The notes: a model not told the origin generated them from the sequence alone. A DNA stretch of 64,000 nucleotides from Methanolinea sp. UBA277 (GCA_002499905.1 DANP01000025.1:21925-85924); one strand, 5' to 3'. Shown: positions 8,442 to 18,212, counted from the stretch's first letter. Translations and numbers: made by a program.

Positions 8442-9770
8442 TTAATAGCTGGCCAGATAGCGGTCGATCTCCCAGGGATGAACGGCCAGTCTGAACATAT
8501 CGGTCTCCAGGGTTGCAATATTGGTAAGACCTTCCATCACGTGCGATCCCATTACTTTGGTGATCACGGAGTCCTTTTCGAGCTCCAGGTGTGCATCCAT
8601 CAGGCTGCCCGGAAGCATCTCGATTCCCATCTTCTTCCGTTCATCAGCCGTGAGATGGTAGATATTGGTATTCGTGCTCTCGGGAGGCTCGATCTTGTTC
8701 CTGATACCGTCAAGTCCTGCAGCGAGCATGGCGGCAAATGTGAGGTAGGGGTTGCACATCGGATCCGGGCTCCTGAACTCGGCACGGGTACTGTTGCCGC
8801 GGGCCGCCGGAACCCTGACCAGCGCCGACCGGTTGGTTGCACTCCAGGAAATATAACAGGGGGCTTCGTATCCGGGCACGAGCCGCTTGTAGGAGTTGAT
8901 GGTCGGATTTGCGATCCTGGTGATGGCCTTTGCATGCCTGAGCAGCCCGCCGATGTAATGGAAGGCAGCCTGAGAGAGCTGCATGGTACCGTCAGGATCG
9001 TAGAAGGCATTCTTGCCATCTTTTGCCAGTGACATGTGGGTGTGCATTCCGCTCCCGTTGATACCGAAGATCGGCTTTGCCATGAAGGTTGCATGGAGAT
9101 TCTTCTGGAGCGCAAGGGTCTTTGTCGCGAATTTGAAGGTGATCACCTTGTCAGCCGTATCGAGGGCATAACTGTACTTGAAGTCGATCTCATGCTGGCT
9201 TTCTGCAACTTCGTGGTGTGACGCTTCGATCTCAAATCCCATCTGGGTCAAGGCAAAGACGATATCACGCCGGACATCCTCGGCAAGATCGGTCGGTGCC
9301 AGATCAAAGTATCCCCCATAGTCCTGGAACTGGGTTGAAGGCCTTCCGTCAACCATTTTGAACAGGAAGAATTCAAGCTCGGGTCCGGTGTTGAAGGTGA
9401 ACCCCATCTTCTTTGCGTCTTCAAGGGTCTTTTTCAGAATGTACCGGGGATCTCCCTCAAAGGGTTTATCGCCATACGTGTATACATCACATATGAACCG
9501 GGCAACCCGTGCATCGAGCGGTCTCCAGGGAAGGATAGTATAGGTTGCCAGGTCGGGCTTCAGCAGCATGTCTGATTCCTCGATCCGGGCGAATCCTTCA
9601 ATGGACGACCCATCGAACCAGATACCCTCGGTCAGGGCTTTTTCAGCCTGCTGAACCGGTATGGCCACATTTTTCGGCTGCCCCTGGATATCGGTGAACT
9701 GGAGGCGCAGGAATTTTACTAAATCTGCGTCGATACGTTCCAGCATTTCACCTACGACATCTCTGGTCAT
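8442..9770 (-). CDS. glnA: Glutamine synthetase type I
   Basis: Makes glutamine from glutamate, ammonia and ATP in the cytoplasm. The 442-residue length and motifs are typical of GSI-alpha: KFLRLQFTDIQGQPKN, WFDGSSIEGF, the metal-binding NGSGMHTHMSL, the ATP-site VPAARGNSTRAEFRSPD, and the glutamate-side region NPYLTFAAMLAAGLDGI. The adenylylation segment of GSI-beta was not found. It is the first gene of a likely glnA-small ORF-glnK operon and is divergent from the glutamate synthase operon, giving a complete GS/GOGAT block. A TATA box and a one-mismatch NrpR-like site stand just before the ATG. Confidence 0.97.
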   Translation of the reverse strand: MTRDVVGEMLERIDADLVKFLRLQFTDIQGQPKNVAIPVQQAEKALTEGIWFDGSSIEGFARIEESDMLLKPDLATYTILPWRPLDARVARFICDVYTYGDKPFEGDPRYILKKTLEDAKKMGFTFNTGPELEFFLFKMVDGRPSTQFQDYGGYFDLAPTDLAEDVRRDIVFALTQMGFEIEASHHEVAESQHEIDFKYSYALDTADKVITFKFATKTLALQKNLHATFMAKPIFGINGSGMHTHMSLAKDGKNAFYDPDGTMQLSQAAFHYIGGLLRHAKAITRIANPTINSYKRLVPGYEAPCYISWSATNRSALVRVPAARGNSTRAEFRSPDPMCNPYLTFAAMLAAGLDGIRNKIEPPESTNTNIYHLTADERKKMGIEMLPGSLMDAHLELEKDSVITKVMGSHVMEGLTNIATLETDMFRLAVHPWEIDRYLASY

Positions 9771-9772
9771 AT

Positions 9773-9808
9773 GGAAAATAGCTTCTACCCAATTATATTT
9801 ATACTTAA
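9773..9808 (-). promoter_or_regulatory. glnA TATA box with near-consensus NrpR operator
   Basis: On the minus strand AAGTATAAATATAA (about 9792-9806) is followed by AGAA-N6-TTCC (9773-9786), one base off GGAA-N6-TTCC. The order TATA-then-operator is the same as at amt. The A/T block lies in the 96-base gap shared with the divergent glutamate synthase operon. Confidence 0.5.
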
Positions 9809-9866
9809 TTGAGCATACATTATGAGCACATCAACGGAGCATGTGCTGACCATACCTGTGATTTAA

Positions 9867-10919
9867 ATGTGTGGAATTATTGGAGTCATCGACCGCACCC
9901 GTGAAAGGATGGATGGGACCGGGATACGGGCTGCCCTGTCGGAAATGAACGAGCGCGGCAGCGGTGAGGGGGCAGGATATGCAGCGTACGGTGCTTTCCC
10001 GGATTTCAGGGACTACTATGCAATTCATATCTTCTTTGACAATCTGCACGAGACAAAACCCCGGGTTGAGGAAGAACTCTCAAAGTGGGGAGTTATCGAG
10101 TACGATGAGGCGATCCCCACCTACGAGCAGGCATCGCTCAGGAAAGTCCACATCCCCTGGCGGTTCTTTTTCAGGCCGGACCCACACCTGATGCCGAGGA
10201 GCATCACCCCGGAAGACGATGTCGTGATGCACCTGGTGATGAAGGTCAACACAACCATACCAGGGGCGCTCGTATTTGCATCGGGAAAGAACGTTGCTGT
10301 CTTCAAGGCATCGGGGTGGCCTGATGAGGTTGCAGATTTTTATCGCATCCAGGACTACAAGGGCTACCTGTGGATGGGCCATAACCGGTACCCGACCAAC
10401 ACTCCCGGCTGGTGGGGGGGAGCACATCCGTTCAATCTCCTGAACTGGAGCGTGGTTCACAACGGTGAGATTACCTCCTATGGTACGAACCGCCGCTACA
10501 TAGAGTCCTACGGGTACCAGTGCACCATGTATACCGACACTGAAGTTGTCGCCTATCTCTTCGATCTCCTCGTCCGCCGCCATGGTCTCTCCATTGAGAC
10601 TGCAGTCAAAGCACTTGCTCCTCCCTTCTGGGACGAAATTGACCGGATGCCGGAAAAGGAGAGGGAAATTTTCCGGGCTATCAGACTTGCCTATGGATCG
10701 GCACTGATGAACGGCCCCTTCGCCATCGTGGTGGCAAACGAAGAGAGCATGGTCGGGTTCACTGACCGGATCAAGCTCCGCCCACTGGTATACGGGGTGA
10801 AAGGAAACCGGCTGTATATTTCCAGCGAGGAAGCAGCAATCCGCACCATGGAACCCGATGTCGAGGAGATTACCATGCCGAAGGCCGGTGAGCCGATCAT
10901 CGGGAGGTATGTGGCATGA
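9867..10919 (+). CDS. Glutamate synthase, glutamine amidotransferase (GATase II) subunit
   Basis: In archaeal glutamate synthases the domains of bacterial GltB are split into separate proteins; this one is the N-terminal glutaminase part that frees ammonia from glutamine. After removal of Met, Cys2 (MCGIIGVID) is the nucleophile; the class II pocket appears as GHNRYPTNT, HPFNLLNWSVVHNGEI and DTEVVAYL. Length is 350 residues. It is the first gene of a four-gene operon, overlapping the FMN subunit gene by four bases. It is divergent from glnA, so both steps of ammonium assimilation are controlled from one region. Confidence 0.9.
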   Translation: MCGIIGVIDRTRERMDGTGIRAALSEMNERGSGEGAGYAAYGAFPDFRDYYAIHIFFDNLHETKPRVEEELSKWGVIEYDEAIPTYEQASLRKVHIPWRFFFRPDPHLMPRSITPEDDVVMHLVMKVNTTIPGALVFASGKNVAVFKASGWPDEVADFYRIQDYKGYLWMGHNRYPTNTPGWWGGAHPFNLLNWSVVHNGEITSYGTNRRYIESYGYQCTMYTDTEVVAYLFDLLVRRHGLSIETAVKALAPPFWDEIDRMPEKEREIFRAIRLAYGSALMNGPFAIVVANEESMVGFTDRIKLRPLVYGVKGNRLYISSEEAAIRTMEPDVEEITMPKAGEPIIGRYVA

Positions 10920-12424
10920 CCATCGGGAGTGTTCCGCTCCGGTATAAGATTAGTGTCGATCATGACCAGTGCATGCTCTGCGGGCGCTGCGTGGAGAATT
11001 GCCCTTACGGCGTCTTCAGAACAGAGAAGGATCGCATCCATGTCAACTCACGGGTATGTGTTGCCTGCCACCGCTGTATCGCCATGTGCCCTCGGGATGC
11101 CATCAGCCTGGCAGAGCGACCGGTCGACTACCGGAGCCACCCGCTCTGGACACCCCAGGTCAGGGAATCCATCTACAATCAGGCCAGGACCGGCAAGATC
11201 ATCCTCTCAGGCATGGGGAACGCACAGGATTATCCGGTTATATTCGACCGCCTCGTCCTCGATGCCTGCCAGGTGACGAACCCGAGCATAGATCCTCTCC
11301 GGGAGCCGATGGAACTCCGGACCTATATCGGAAAGAAACCATCAATTCTCAGGTTCAGGAAAGAGAATGGCGAGACGGTGCTGGAAACCCGTCTCAGTCC
11401 GAACCTGATGCTTGAGACGCCAATCATGATCGGGCACATGAGCTATGGTGCAATCAGCCTCAATGCGCAGCAGTCTCTCGCACGAGCGGTAAAAAAAATC
11501 GGTACCTACATGGGAACCGGGGAAGGCGGTCTCCACGAATCACTCTATCTTTACCAGGATCGCATGATCGTTCAGGTTGCTTCCGGAAGGTTCGGTGTGG
11601 ATATCGACTACCTTGAACGCGGTTCGGCGATCGAGATCAAGATAGGACAGGGGGCGAAACCGGGTATCGGCGGCCATCTGCCGGGTGAGAAAGTCTGTGC
11701 CGATGTCTCCTGCACCCGGATGATTCCCATGGGGAGTGATGCAATCAGCCCTGCTCCCCACCATGATATTTACAGCATCGAGGATCTCAAGCAGCTCGTC
11801 CGGGGTCTGAAGGAGGCGACAGAATGGGAAAAACCGGTATTCGTGAAGATTGCCGCCGTGCATAACTCAGCAGCAATCGCTGCCGGTATCGCGAGATCGG
11901 GGGCCGATGCGGTCGTTATCGATGGATTCCGGGGAGGAACCGGTGCTGCGCCCCGGGTGTTCAGGGACCATGTGGGAATACCGATCGAAGCGGCTATTGC
12001 CAGCGTCGATGCAAAGCTCCGGACCCAGGGCATCAGGAATGAGGTATCAGTCATCGCCAGCGGGGGTATCAGGGAGAGTGCTGATGTGGCAAAGATCATC
12101 GCCCTGGGTGCAGATGCGGTCTACATTGGAACCGCAGCCCTGGTAGCGATGGGGTGCAGGGTGTGCGGCACCTGTTATCGGGGGCTCTGTCCCTGGGGTA
12201 TTGCAACCCAGCGGCCGGATCTCGTTGCCCGGCTTAATCCTGATATGGCGTCGGTCAACGTCGAGAACCTCCTCTATGCCTGGACCCTCGAGCTGTCCGA
12301 GCTGATGGGAGCGGCAGGTATCAACAGCATTGAGAGCCTGCGGGGGAACCGTGACCGGTTGCGGGGATACCTCCTGGATCAGGGGATCATGAACGTCCTT
12401 GACGTGAAACCGGTGGGGGCCTGA
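10916..12424 (+). CDS. gltB: Glutamate synthase, ferredoxin/FMN central subunit
   Basis: This 502-residue subunit joins ammonia to 2-oxoglutarate. Residues ~15-62 hold two 4Fe-4S ferredoxin motifs (CMLCGRCVENCP and CVACHRCIAMCP); the rest is the FMN-binding TIM barrel of GltB with GTGEGGLHESLY, GQGAKPGIGGHLPGEKV, PAPHHDIYSIEDL, DGFRGGTGAAP and GADAVYIGTAAL. Near residue 415 GCRVCGTCYRGLCPWGIA provides cysteines like those of the extra iron-sulfur cluster in GltB. The extra ferredoxin domain suggests electrons come through iron-sulfur centres, and the FrhB-like gene at the operon end is the candidate donor. Confidence 0.93.
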   Translation: MTIGSVPLRYKISVDHDQCMLCGRCVENCPYGVFRTEKDRIHVNSRVCVACHRCIAMCPRDAISLAERPVDYRSHPLWTPQVRESIYNQARTGKIILSGMGNAQDYPVIFDRLVLDACQVTNPSIDPLREPMELRTYIGKKPSILRFRKENGETVLETRLSPNLMLETPIMIGHMSYGAISLNAQQSLARAVKKIGTYMGTGEGGLHESLYLYQDRMIVQVASGRFGVDIDYLERGSAIEIKIGQGAKPGIGGHLPGEKVCADVSCTRMIPMGSDAISPAPHHDIYSIEDLKQLVRGLKEATEWEKPVFVKIAAVHNSAAIAAGIARSGADAVVIDGFRGGTGAAPRVFRDHVGIPIEAAIASVDAKLRTQGIRNEVSVIASGGIRESADVAKIIALGADAVYIGTAALVAMGCRVCGTCYRGLCPWGIATQRPDLVARLNPDMASVNVENLLYAWTLELSELMGAAGINSIESLRGNRDRLRGYLLDQGIMNVLDVKPVGA

Positions 12425-12426
12425 TC

Positions 12427-13173
12427 ATGGTGAATCCGGTACGGATTGATGCAAAGGGGATGCACTACACTCCTCTGAACAGGGCAATCCGGGAGGCTGT
12501 TGCCTCCGGTGCGACCGAGATTATCCTCGATCATGTCATGGGCCAGAGGTTCATTGCTGACGGTCTCAGAGGAGAAGTAACCATTGCCATTCACGGTGTT
12601 CCGGGCGGTGATCTCGGGATGTTCATGAGCGGTCCGACCTGCATTGTCTATGGAAACTGCGAACATGCACCGGGAAACACCATGGATGCCGGGCAGATTA
12701 TCATTCATGGAAATGCCGGCGATGCGGTCGCCCATTCAATGCGGGGCGGTAAAATCTTTGTGCGTGACAACATCGGCTACCGGGGGGGAATTCATATGAA
12801 GCAGTACCTGGAAAAACGTCCCATCCTCATTATCGGTGGTTCGGCCCGGGCATTCCTTGGGGAGTACATGGCCGGCGGCCTGATCCTCGTGCTTGGGAGG
12901 GACAGGGGTCGTCCTGAAATCGACCGCGGGATTGGATCCGGAATCCATGGAGGAATGATTGTGATCCGGGGCGGGGTGAATGAGGAGAACCTCGGGGTCG
13001 GGGCAACGATGAGCGAACTTAGCCGGGAAGAAATAGCCGGAATCACCCCCCTCATCAGGGAATTTATCGGACATTTCGGTCTTGATTCCGCAGATTTCCT
13101 CAATGACCGGTATTTCAAGGTGATTCCGTCAAGCGCACGACCATTTGCCAGTAAGTACACATGGGAGGTTTGA
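12427..13173 (+). CDS. Glutamate synthase, GXGXG beta-helix subunit
   Basis: A 248-residue protein equal to the C-terminal domain of bacterial GltB, also related to FwdC of formylmethanofuran dehydrogenase. Glycine-rich coil repeats are visible: HGVPGGDLGMFMSGP, GNTMDAGQIIIHGNAGDA, MRGGKIFVRDNIGYRGGIHM. It is placed between the FMN subunit and the FrhB-like protein, with 2-base and 8-base gaps, which makes assignment to glutamate synthase much better than to a formylmethanofuran dehydrogenase. The domain is structural and links the glutaminase to the synthase site. Confidence 0.88.
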   Translation: MVNPVRIDAKGMHYTPLNRAIREAVASGATEIILDHVMGQRFIADGLRGEVTIAIHGVPGGDLGMFMSGPTCIVYGNCEHAPGNTMDAGQIIIHGNAGDAVAHSMRGGKIFVRDNIGYRGGIHMKQYLEKRPILIIGGSARAFLGEYMAGGLILVLGRDRGRPEIDRGIGSGIHGGMIVIRGGVNEENLGVGATMSELSREEIAGITPLIREFIGHFGLDSADFLNDRYFKVIPSSARPFASKYTWEV

Positions 13174-13181
13174 GAGGGATG

Positions 13182-14210
13182 GAACAGAAGAGTTACCGGG
13201 ATCTCAAAGCCGAAGTCTGGGACACCGGGATCTGTTCCGGGTGCGGTGCCTGCGTTGCCGTGTGCCCGGCAGATGCCATCTGTTTCGGAGAGTCCGGTGA
13301 GGCCGACCGTCCATTGAATATCGGATACTGTAAACAGGCAGTTGATGAGGTTGCCTGTGGTGCATGTTACGATGCCTGCCCGAGGATCGGATCCCGGGAG
13401 CCCGGTTCGATTGGCCCCTATGAGGAGATCATTACGGCAAAGGCTGCATTTGACATTCCGCGCCGCCAGAGTGGGGGAGCAGTGACAGCAATCCTCGTGA
13501 ATGCCCTCGAGGAAGGTCTCATTGATGCCGTGGTGACGGTCAGCGAGGACCGCTGGACTCTCTACCCATCATCCGTGGTCATCACCGGCACGGAAGAGCT
13601 CATCCACCAGGCCGGGAGCCGGTATAACTGGTGGGTTCCGCTCGTTGCGGCCCTGAAGATTGCCGTGATTGAGAGAAAGTTCAGGCGGGTCGCCGTCATA
13701 GGGGTTCCCTGTGTTGTCCAGGCGCTCCATAAGATCCGGACCAGTGACAATGACCTCCTGGCACCGTTTGGACGGTCCATCCGCCTCGTTATCGGGTTGT
13801 TCTGCACGGAGTCCTTTGACTATTCCGCCCTGGTTGAAGGAAAGCTCAGGAAAGAATATGGTATCGAGACCTGGAAGGTAGAACGGCTCGATGTCAGGGG
13901 TAACCTGGCGGTGACGATGAGAGACGGCACCTCCATTAGTATTCCGATGAAAGACCTCGAAAGTGCTGTCAGGCCGGGATGCCATTACTGTCTCGACCTC
14001 ACGGGTATGTATTCTGATATCTCTGCCGGGGCGGTCGGGAGCCCGGTAGGATTCACCTCGCTCATCGTGAGGAACGACGCAGGAAAGATGTTTGTCGGGA
14101 GCGCGGTGAAGAACAACCGGCTCGTTACCGGCCCCGATCCTGATATTGCGGCAATAGAACGTCTCATCTCGCTCAAAGTACAAAAGAACAGCCCCGACGT
14201 TAATACCTGA
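13182..14210 (+). CDS. FrhB-family F420-binding iron-sulfur flavoprotein, glutamate synthase-linked
   Basis: A 342-residue member of the coenzyme F420 hydrogenase/dehydrogenase beta-subunit family. N-terminal CSGCGACVAVCP and a second group CGACYDACP are ferredoxin-like; the middle has RQSGGAVTAILVNALEEG and IGVPCVVQALH of the FAD/F420 site; near the end CHYCLDLTGMYSDISAGAVGSP is the usual FrhB cysteine/loop motif. GGAGG precedes the ATG at 13182; an in-frame ATG at 13161 is less likely because it overlaps the previous gene. As the last gene of the glutamate synthase operon it probably feeds electrons from F420H2 to the FMN subunit; substrate choice is inferred. Confidence 0.85.
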   Translation, partial: EQKSYRDLKAEVWDTGICSGCGACVAVCPADAICFGESGEADRPLNIGYCKQAVDEVACGACYDACPRIGSREPGSIGPYEEIITAKAAFDIPRRQSGGAVTAILVNALEEGLIDAVVTVSEDRWTLYPSSVVITGTEELIHQAGSRYNWWVPLVAALKIAVIERKFRRVAVIGVPCVVQALHKIRTSDNDLLAPFGRSIRLVIGLFCTESFDYSALVEGKLRKEYGIETWKVERLDVRGNLAVTMRDGTSISIPMKDLESAVRPGCHYCLDLTGMYSDISAGAVGSPVGFTSLIVRNDAGKMFVGSAVKNNRLVTGPDPDIAAIERLISLKVQKNSPDVNT

Positions 14211-14655
14211 AATATTCCTCCCTTTTTGAAATAGCGTTCAAATTTCAGTTTAAATTTTAAGCCTTTAAATATTTTATTGGCATTACAATATTAGAACAAT
14301 CATATATTATACAAAAAGAGAAACGGGATATTGCATCCATTATCCCTTCCGTACGCCAATTCCTAACGGCTTTCGCCCCGAAGCAAGGATAAACTATAAA
14401 TATAATTATTTCATACGCTGAAATATTCCCTTTTCGGACGAGGGGCGATGCACATCCTGTGATCGCAAAACGGGGTGTGCAGAAAGAACAATGTCCGGGT
14501 TCTCACCATGCAGGGTGGGGATCACCAAAAAGACTGCAGATTACTGTGATGAGGCGGGGTGGCGGCCTCTACAACTGTCAGCATGCGTGCACAGTGCTGG
14601 CAGGCCTGGTGGCTGAGACCGGCACTCTCCTGCATCAAACAACGGAGGATATCCC
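14211..14655. other. A/T-rich intergenic region and long leader of the surface locus
   Basis: A 445-base gap. The first 200 bases are A/T-rich with several TATA-like runs. ACTATAAATATAATT (about 14393-14407) is the best TATA box for the downstream surface gene; transcription from it would give a leader of roughly 220 bases that is much richer in G/C. Short frames in the leader have no coding character. GGAGGATATCCC directly before the ATG at 14656 is a good ribosome site. Confidence 0.5.
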
Positions 14656-17600
14656 ATGTCGAAATGGCCATTGAATGGTATGAATCCACGCATAGTGGTG
14701 GCACTCTTTCTTCTGATAAGTATCGGAATGTGTGGAATGGCATCTGCCTCAACGCACATTACCGATGTACATCTGAACATTACCCCTGAAGACATCTGTG
14801 AACAGAACACGGTGAACCTCACCTTCCACCTGGTCACGGCCATGCAGCCCGGAAACGGGTTCTATGTCTGGCTTGACCCGAATATTTGCATCCAGCCCGG
14901 GGATCTCTCACAATGTATCACGATCACCTATACCGGAGCGACTTCACCGATCCACCCCTCATCAGTGGTTGTGTTCCGGCCGACCGAACCCGGTTACCTG
15001 AATTGCAGCCCCTATGGTGCGGGTTGCATGGTGAAGATGTGGTTAGACCAGGGCATTCCCCATAACAGCGAGGTGACCATCAGCTTTGGGGACTGTGTTG
15101 ACCCCACCTGTCCCTGCTTCTGCAGCGGATACCGGGCATGGGTCAGTAACGACTTCTATCCCTGTGCCTGGGAAGTGAGCGACACCGTTCACATGAAAGT
15201 CCGGGTGGAAGGAATCCCGGGTGATGGCGGAACAATGCAGCTCCTCCCGTCAGGTCCGGTGCATGCGACCAACTTCACCGATTACTTCTGGTGCATGGCC
15301 AATGCTTCGTATAAGATCAAAGCCGACCCCTGCAAGATCATCTCGAACATCACCGTCACCCCGATCTGTCCTCAGCTTGAATGCATCAACTGCACACCTC
15401 CGGGCTACACCTGCCCCTGCGAGCTGGACCCGGATTGCGTCGTTGCGTTCCTGCCTCTCGCAGATCAGGAGCTGACCGAGTACACCTACACCTTCACCTA
15501 CCTCAGGTGCTGCTATCAGATCTGGGCGCAGTTCGAGAACAAGACCTGTAACGTAACCGCACAGCCGGGACCCAACGGGGGAATCCTCTCTCCCGACGGT
15601 ATCTGGGCATACTACCCTGGTACCCACTCGCGTGAATTCTACTGCGGAGAAATCCAGCCCTACCTGATCAAGCCGAATATTTCCTACAGTATTGAGAATG
15701 TCACGGTAAATGGTGTAGAAGTTCCCTTCGATCCCCTCGTTAACGGGTCGGCAATTTACTACTACACCAGTGACTGCAATGATGCCATCATCGGCGCCAA
15801 CTTCACCATGTCGCCGGTCGATGCCTTCCTGAAGTACCAGCTCCCGAGGGACCAGTGCGGTGACATTGTTGAAGTCCAGGTTAGGGGAATGGATCATATC
15901 GGACCGATGGTTGAATTCGCCGATGATTTCTACCTCGGTGGCAATTCTTCGGTGTTTAATATCAGCGGAACTTCCTCCGGGGCGTTTTTCGGAGGATACA
16001 ACGGCAGCGGATTCGTTGACGGCTTCGCGTATCCCCCCGGTGACAGCGCTGACGTCGATGTATTAAGCGTTGGAATCAATCCCGAAACCTACCGGGTGAC
16101 CTACGTTGATTCCGGACCTTCTATCAGGTACGCTACCGTCACCATCCTTACCGATGGCACCCCTATCTGGGCGCCGGCAGTCCCCTCAGATATAACGGAC
16201 ATCACCAACATCGAAGCCCTGATGCCGGCATGGCAGATGGTGACCCAGGACTACCTGGATGCCAACCCCTCCTGGGAAGGTCCTGTCGGGATGGTCGTCT
16301 ACGTTGCCAATGGAACATACAATGAAGTGTTCGAAGTCGACACTCCGGGTCTCCACCTGAAGAATTTCCCGGGTGCTGAGCCGGTCATTGATGCGAACGG
16401 GATGACTGTCGGCAGCGGGGATTATGAATCCGCAGTCTGGCTTTCTGCAGGCTGTACTGGGATTGAAGGATTCACCATCACCGATTCCGGAGCGAATGGT
16501 ATCGCAGTCTATCCGTCCAGTGAGAAGTGCCAAAATGCCTCGATTCTCGACTGGTTCAACAATGAACCGGTCAATGTCTCCTGTGCGATTGGTCGCGTCA
16601 ATATCGTGAACAATACCATTTATGGAAACGATGAGAACGGAATACGGGCAATCAACTGCGTCGTGCTGATCCTGAACAACATCATCCACGACAACGTCGA
16701 TGATGGCATTGACGCCGGATGCCTCTTTACCGGTGTCGAATGTGTCGACCCCGAGGCCATCACCCATAGTCCGGCTGCGAGCGAGATCATCTGGAACACC
16801 ATCTACGGCAATGGTCCGAGCGGCAACGGAGACTGGGAAGTCGGCGATCCCCCGAGGTTCACCAGTGATCCTACCGCCTGCGTAATGCTGCCGGGATGGA
16901 CTGATTCCGGTATCCAGATCCGGTGCATCGGACAGGGCCGGCAGGGTATCGACCAGGTTGTGTATATTGTCCACAACAACATCCACGACAACTACCATGC
17001 CGGGATCTACCTCTGGGCGGGGGCAACGCTCGGCGGTAACCTCACCATCCAGCAAAACAAGCTGATCGACAACGGGATCTTCGGACTCTCAACCCGTGCG
17101 GCGGATCCGGGTCGCATCGACTTCCGGTACAATGACATTATCGGGAATACCTACTGGGGAGTCAAGAACTGGGACGATGATGTCCTCATCGCAAAGGAGA
17201 ACTACTGGGGCGACCCCGGAGGACCGAGCGAAGGACCTGCACCCATCGTGCAGTGCATTGAATGCCGCTGCCATGAAGAAGACCAGCGGAGTGATGCCCT
17301 TGGCTATGGTGATGCCGTGAGCCACCTCGTCCACTACAACCCTTGGTTGTATGTATCCGCTGCAGCTGTGTTCCATGATACCTCGAGCCCGGTGCGGATG
17401 TACGGTTCAGACTCGCTCCTGCTCCAGTCCGGATGGAATACCCTCTCGGTGCCCTGCAAGCTTGCCGAGGTCGCTGATACTATCGGAGAGATTGAAACCA
17501 TCGGGGACTTCGTGACCAGTGCGAATGCCGTCGTGGTCTACAAGTGGGACGCTGCGACCGACATGTGGGTAAATGTCGGCTCTTCCGGTGAGAAGATTGC

Positions 17601-18120
17601 ACCGGGGCGTGGCTACTACATCAAGATGAAGTCCCCCTCGCGGTTCCCGGTCCTCTATAATGGTAACCCCTCGCCAGGGCTCCCCTCCATCCCGCTCGAG
17701 AACGAGTGGAACCTGATAGGTGCACCGTGGGGCATTGACCGCTCCACCGAGGCGTACTATGGAGGTGGGATCTGTGACGGAGGAATCTGTGCACCGCCGC
17801 ACGACTCAGCCAGTGACCAGGGCCGCTGGGGTGTGGCAAGTCCCGACGATTATCCGACCGGTGACCCCGAGGCCTTTATGCTGGTCCGCGAAGCTTTGGA
17901 GTCGATAAAAGAAGGGAACGGAGGAACAAAGGGTGTGGCAATTATTGTCAGCCCGTCGGTGCCCGGTCAACTGAAAATCTGGAGTACCTCGGTGACAACC
18001 GGGTTCTGGGAGATCACCAATTCGCGGGAGATGGCAACCGGAGAAGCGTACTGGGTCTTCATGGTGAACCCGGCAACCTACGGCGGATTCGAGATCACCC
18101 CGTTCTACTTCCCGACGTAG
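14656..18120 (+). CDS. Large secreted beta-helix surface protein
   Basis: An 1154-residue exported protein. Residues ~10-32 form a signal peptide (ending ...MASAS). About 30-300 is unusually cysteine-rich (clusters such as CPCFCSGYRAW and CINCTPPGYTCPC). About 300-375 contains a B-repeat-like unit (TAQPGPNGGILSPDG ... ENVTVNG). About 540-865 is a right-handed parallel beta-helix of the NosD/pectate-lyase type with repeated N-N-I-x-x-N turns. The last ~250 residues form a GWNTLSVP...GWN-type domain shared with the next gene. Many NxT/S sequons suggest glycosylation. There is no membrane anchor, so it must be held by partners or the S-layer. It opens a three-gene locus. Confidence 0.8.
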   Translation: MSKWPLNGMNPRIVVALFLLISIGMCGMASASTHITDVHLNITPEDICEQNTVNLTFHLVTAMQPGNGFYVWLDPNICIQPGDLSQCITITYTGATSPIHPSSVVVFRPTEPGYLNCSPYGAGCMVKMWLDQGIPHNSEVTISFGDCVDPTCPCFCSGYRAWVSNDFYPCAWEVSDTVHMKVRVEGIPGDGGTMQLLPSGPVHATNFTDYFWCMANASYKIKADPCKIISNITVTPICPQLECINCTPPGYTCPCELDPDCVVAFLPLADQELTEYTYTFTYLRCCYQIWAQFENKTCNVTAQPGPNGGILSPDGIWAYYPGTHSREFYCGEIQPYLIKPNISYSIENVTVNGVEVPFDPLVNGSAIYYYTSDCNDAIIGANFTMSPVDAFLKYQLPRDQCGDIVEVQVRGMDHIGPMVEFADDFYLGGNSSVFNISGTSSGAFFGGYNGSGFVDGFAYPPGDSADVDVLSVGINPETYRVTYVDSGPSIRYATVTILTDGTPIWAPAVPSDITDITNIEALMPAWQMVTQDYLDANPSWEGPVGMVVYVANGTYNEVFEVDTPGLHLKNFPGAEPVIDANGMTVGSGDYESAVWLSAGCTGIEGFTITDSGANGIAVYPSSEKCQNASILDWFNNEPVNVSCAIGRVNIVNNTIYGNDENGIRAINCVVLILNNIIHDNVDDGIDAGCLFTGVECVDPEAITHSPAASEIIWNTIYGNGPSGNGDWEVGDPPRFTSDPTACVMLPGWTDSGIQIRCIGQGRQGIDQVVYIVHNNIHDNYHAGIYLWAGATLGGNLTIQQNKLIDNGIFGLSTRAADPGRIDFRYNDIIGNTYWGVKNWDDDVLIAKENYWGDPGGPSEGPAPIVQCIECRCHEEDQRSDALGYGDAVSHLVHYNPWLYVSAAAVFHDTSSPVRMYGSDSLLLQSGWNTLSVPCKLAEVADTIGEIETIGDFVTSANAVVVYKWDAATDMWVNVGSSGEKIAPGRGYYIKMKSPSRFPVLYNGNPSPGLPSIPLENEWNLIGAPWGIDRSTEAYYGGGICDGGICAPPHDSASDQGRWGVASPDDYPTGDPEAFMLVREALESIKEGNGGTKGVAIIVSPSVPGQLKIWSTSVTTGFWEITNSREMATGEAYWVFMVNPATYGGFEITPFYFPT

Positions 18121-18212
18121 TGCAGAGGGGAGCGAACAGAAATGCCTGAACCAGGGTGTGGACAAGGGATCAACCCGGAATCCACCCCTTTCAAGGAACG
18201 GAGGTGTGCGCA

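Noticed and set aside
12427..13173. Formylmethanofuran dehydrogenase subunit C
   Set aside because: The GXGXG fold is shared, but the gene lies inside a glutamate synthase operon and no other fwd gene is near.
14656..18120. NosD copper-insertion protein
   Set aside because: Only the generic beta-helix is shared; no nos genes, and a long cysteine-rich part and GWN domain are unlike NosD.
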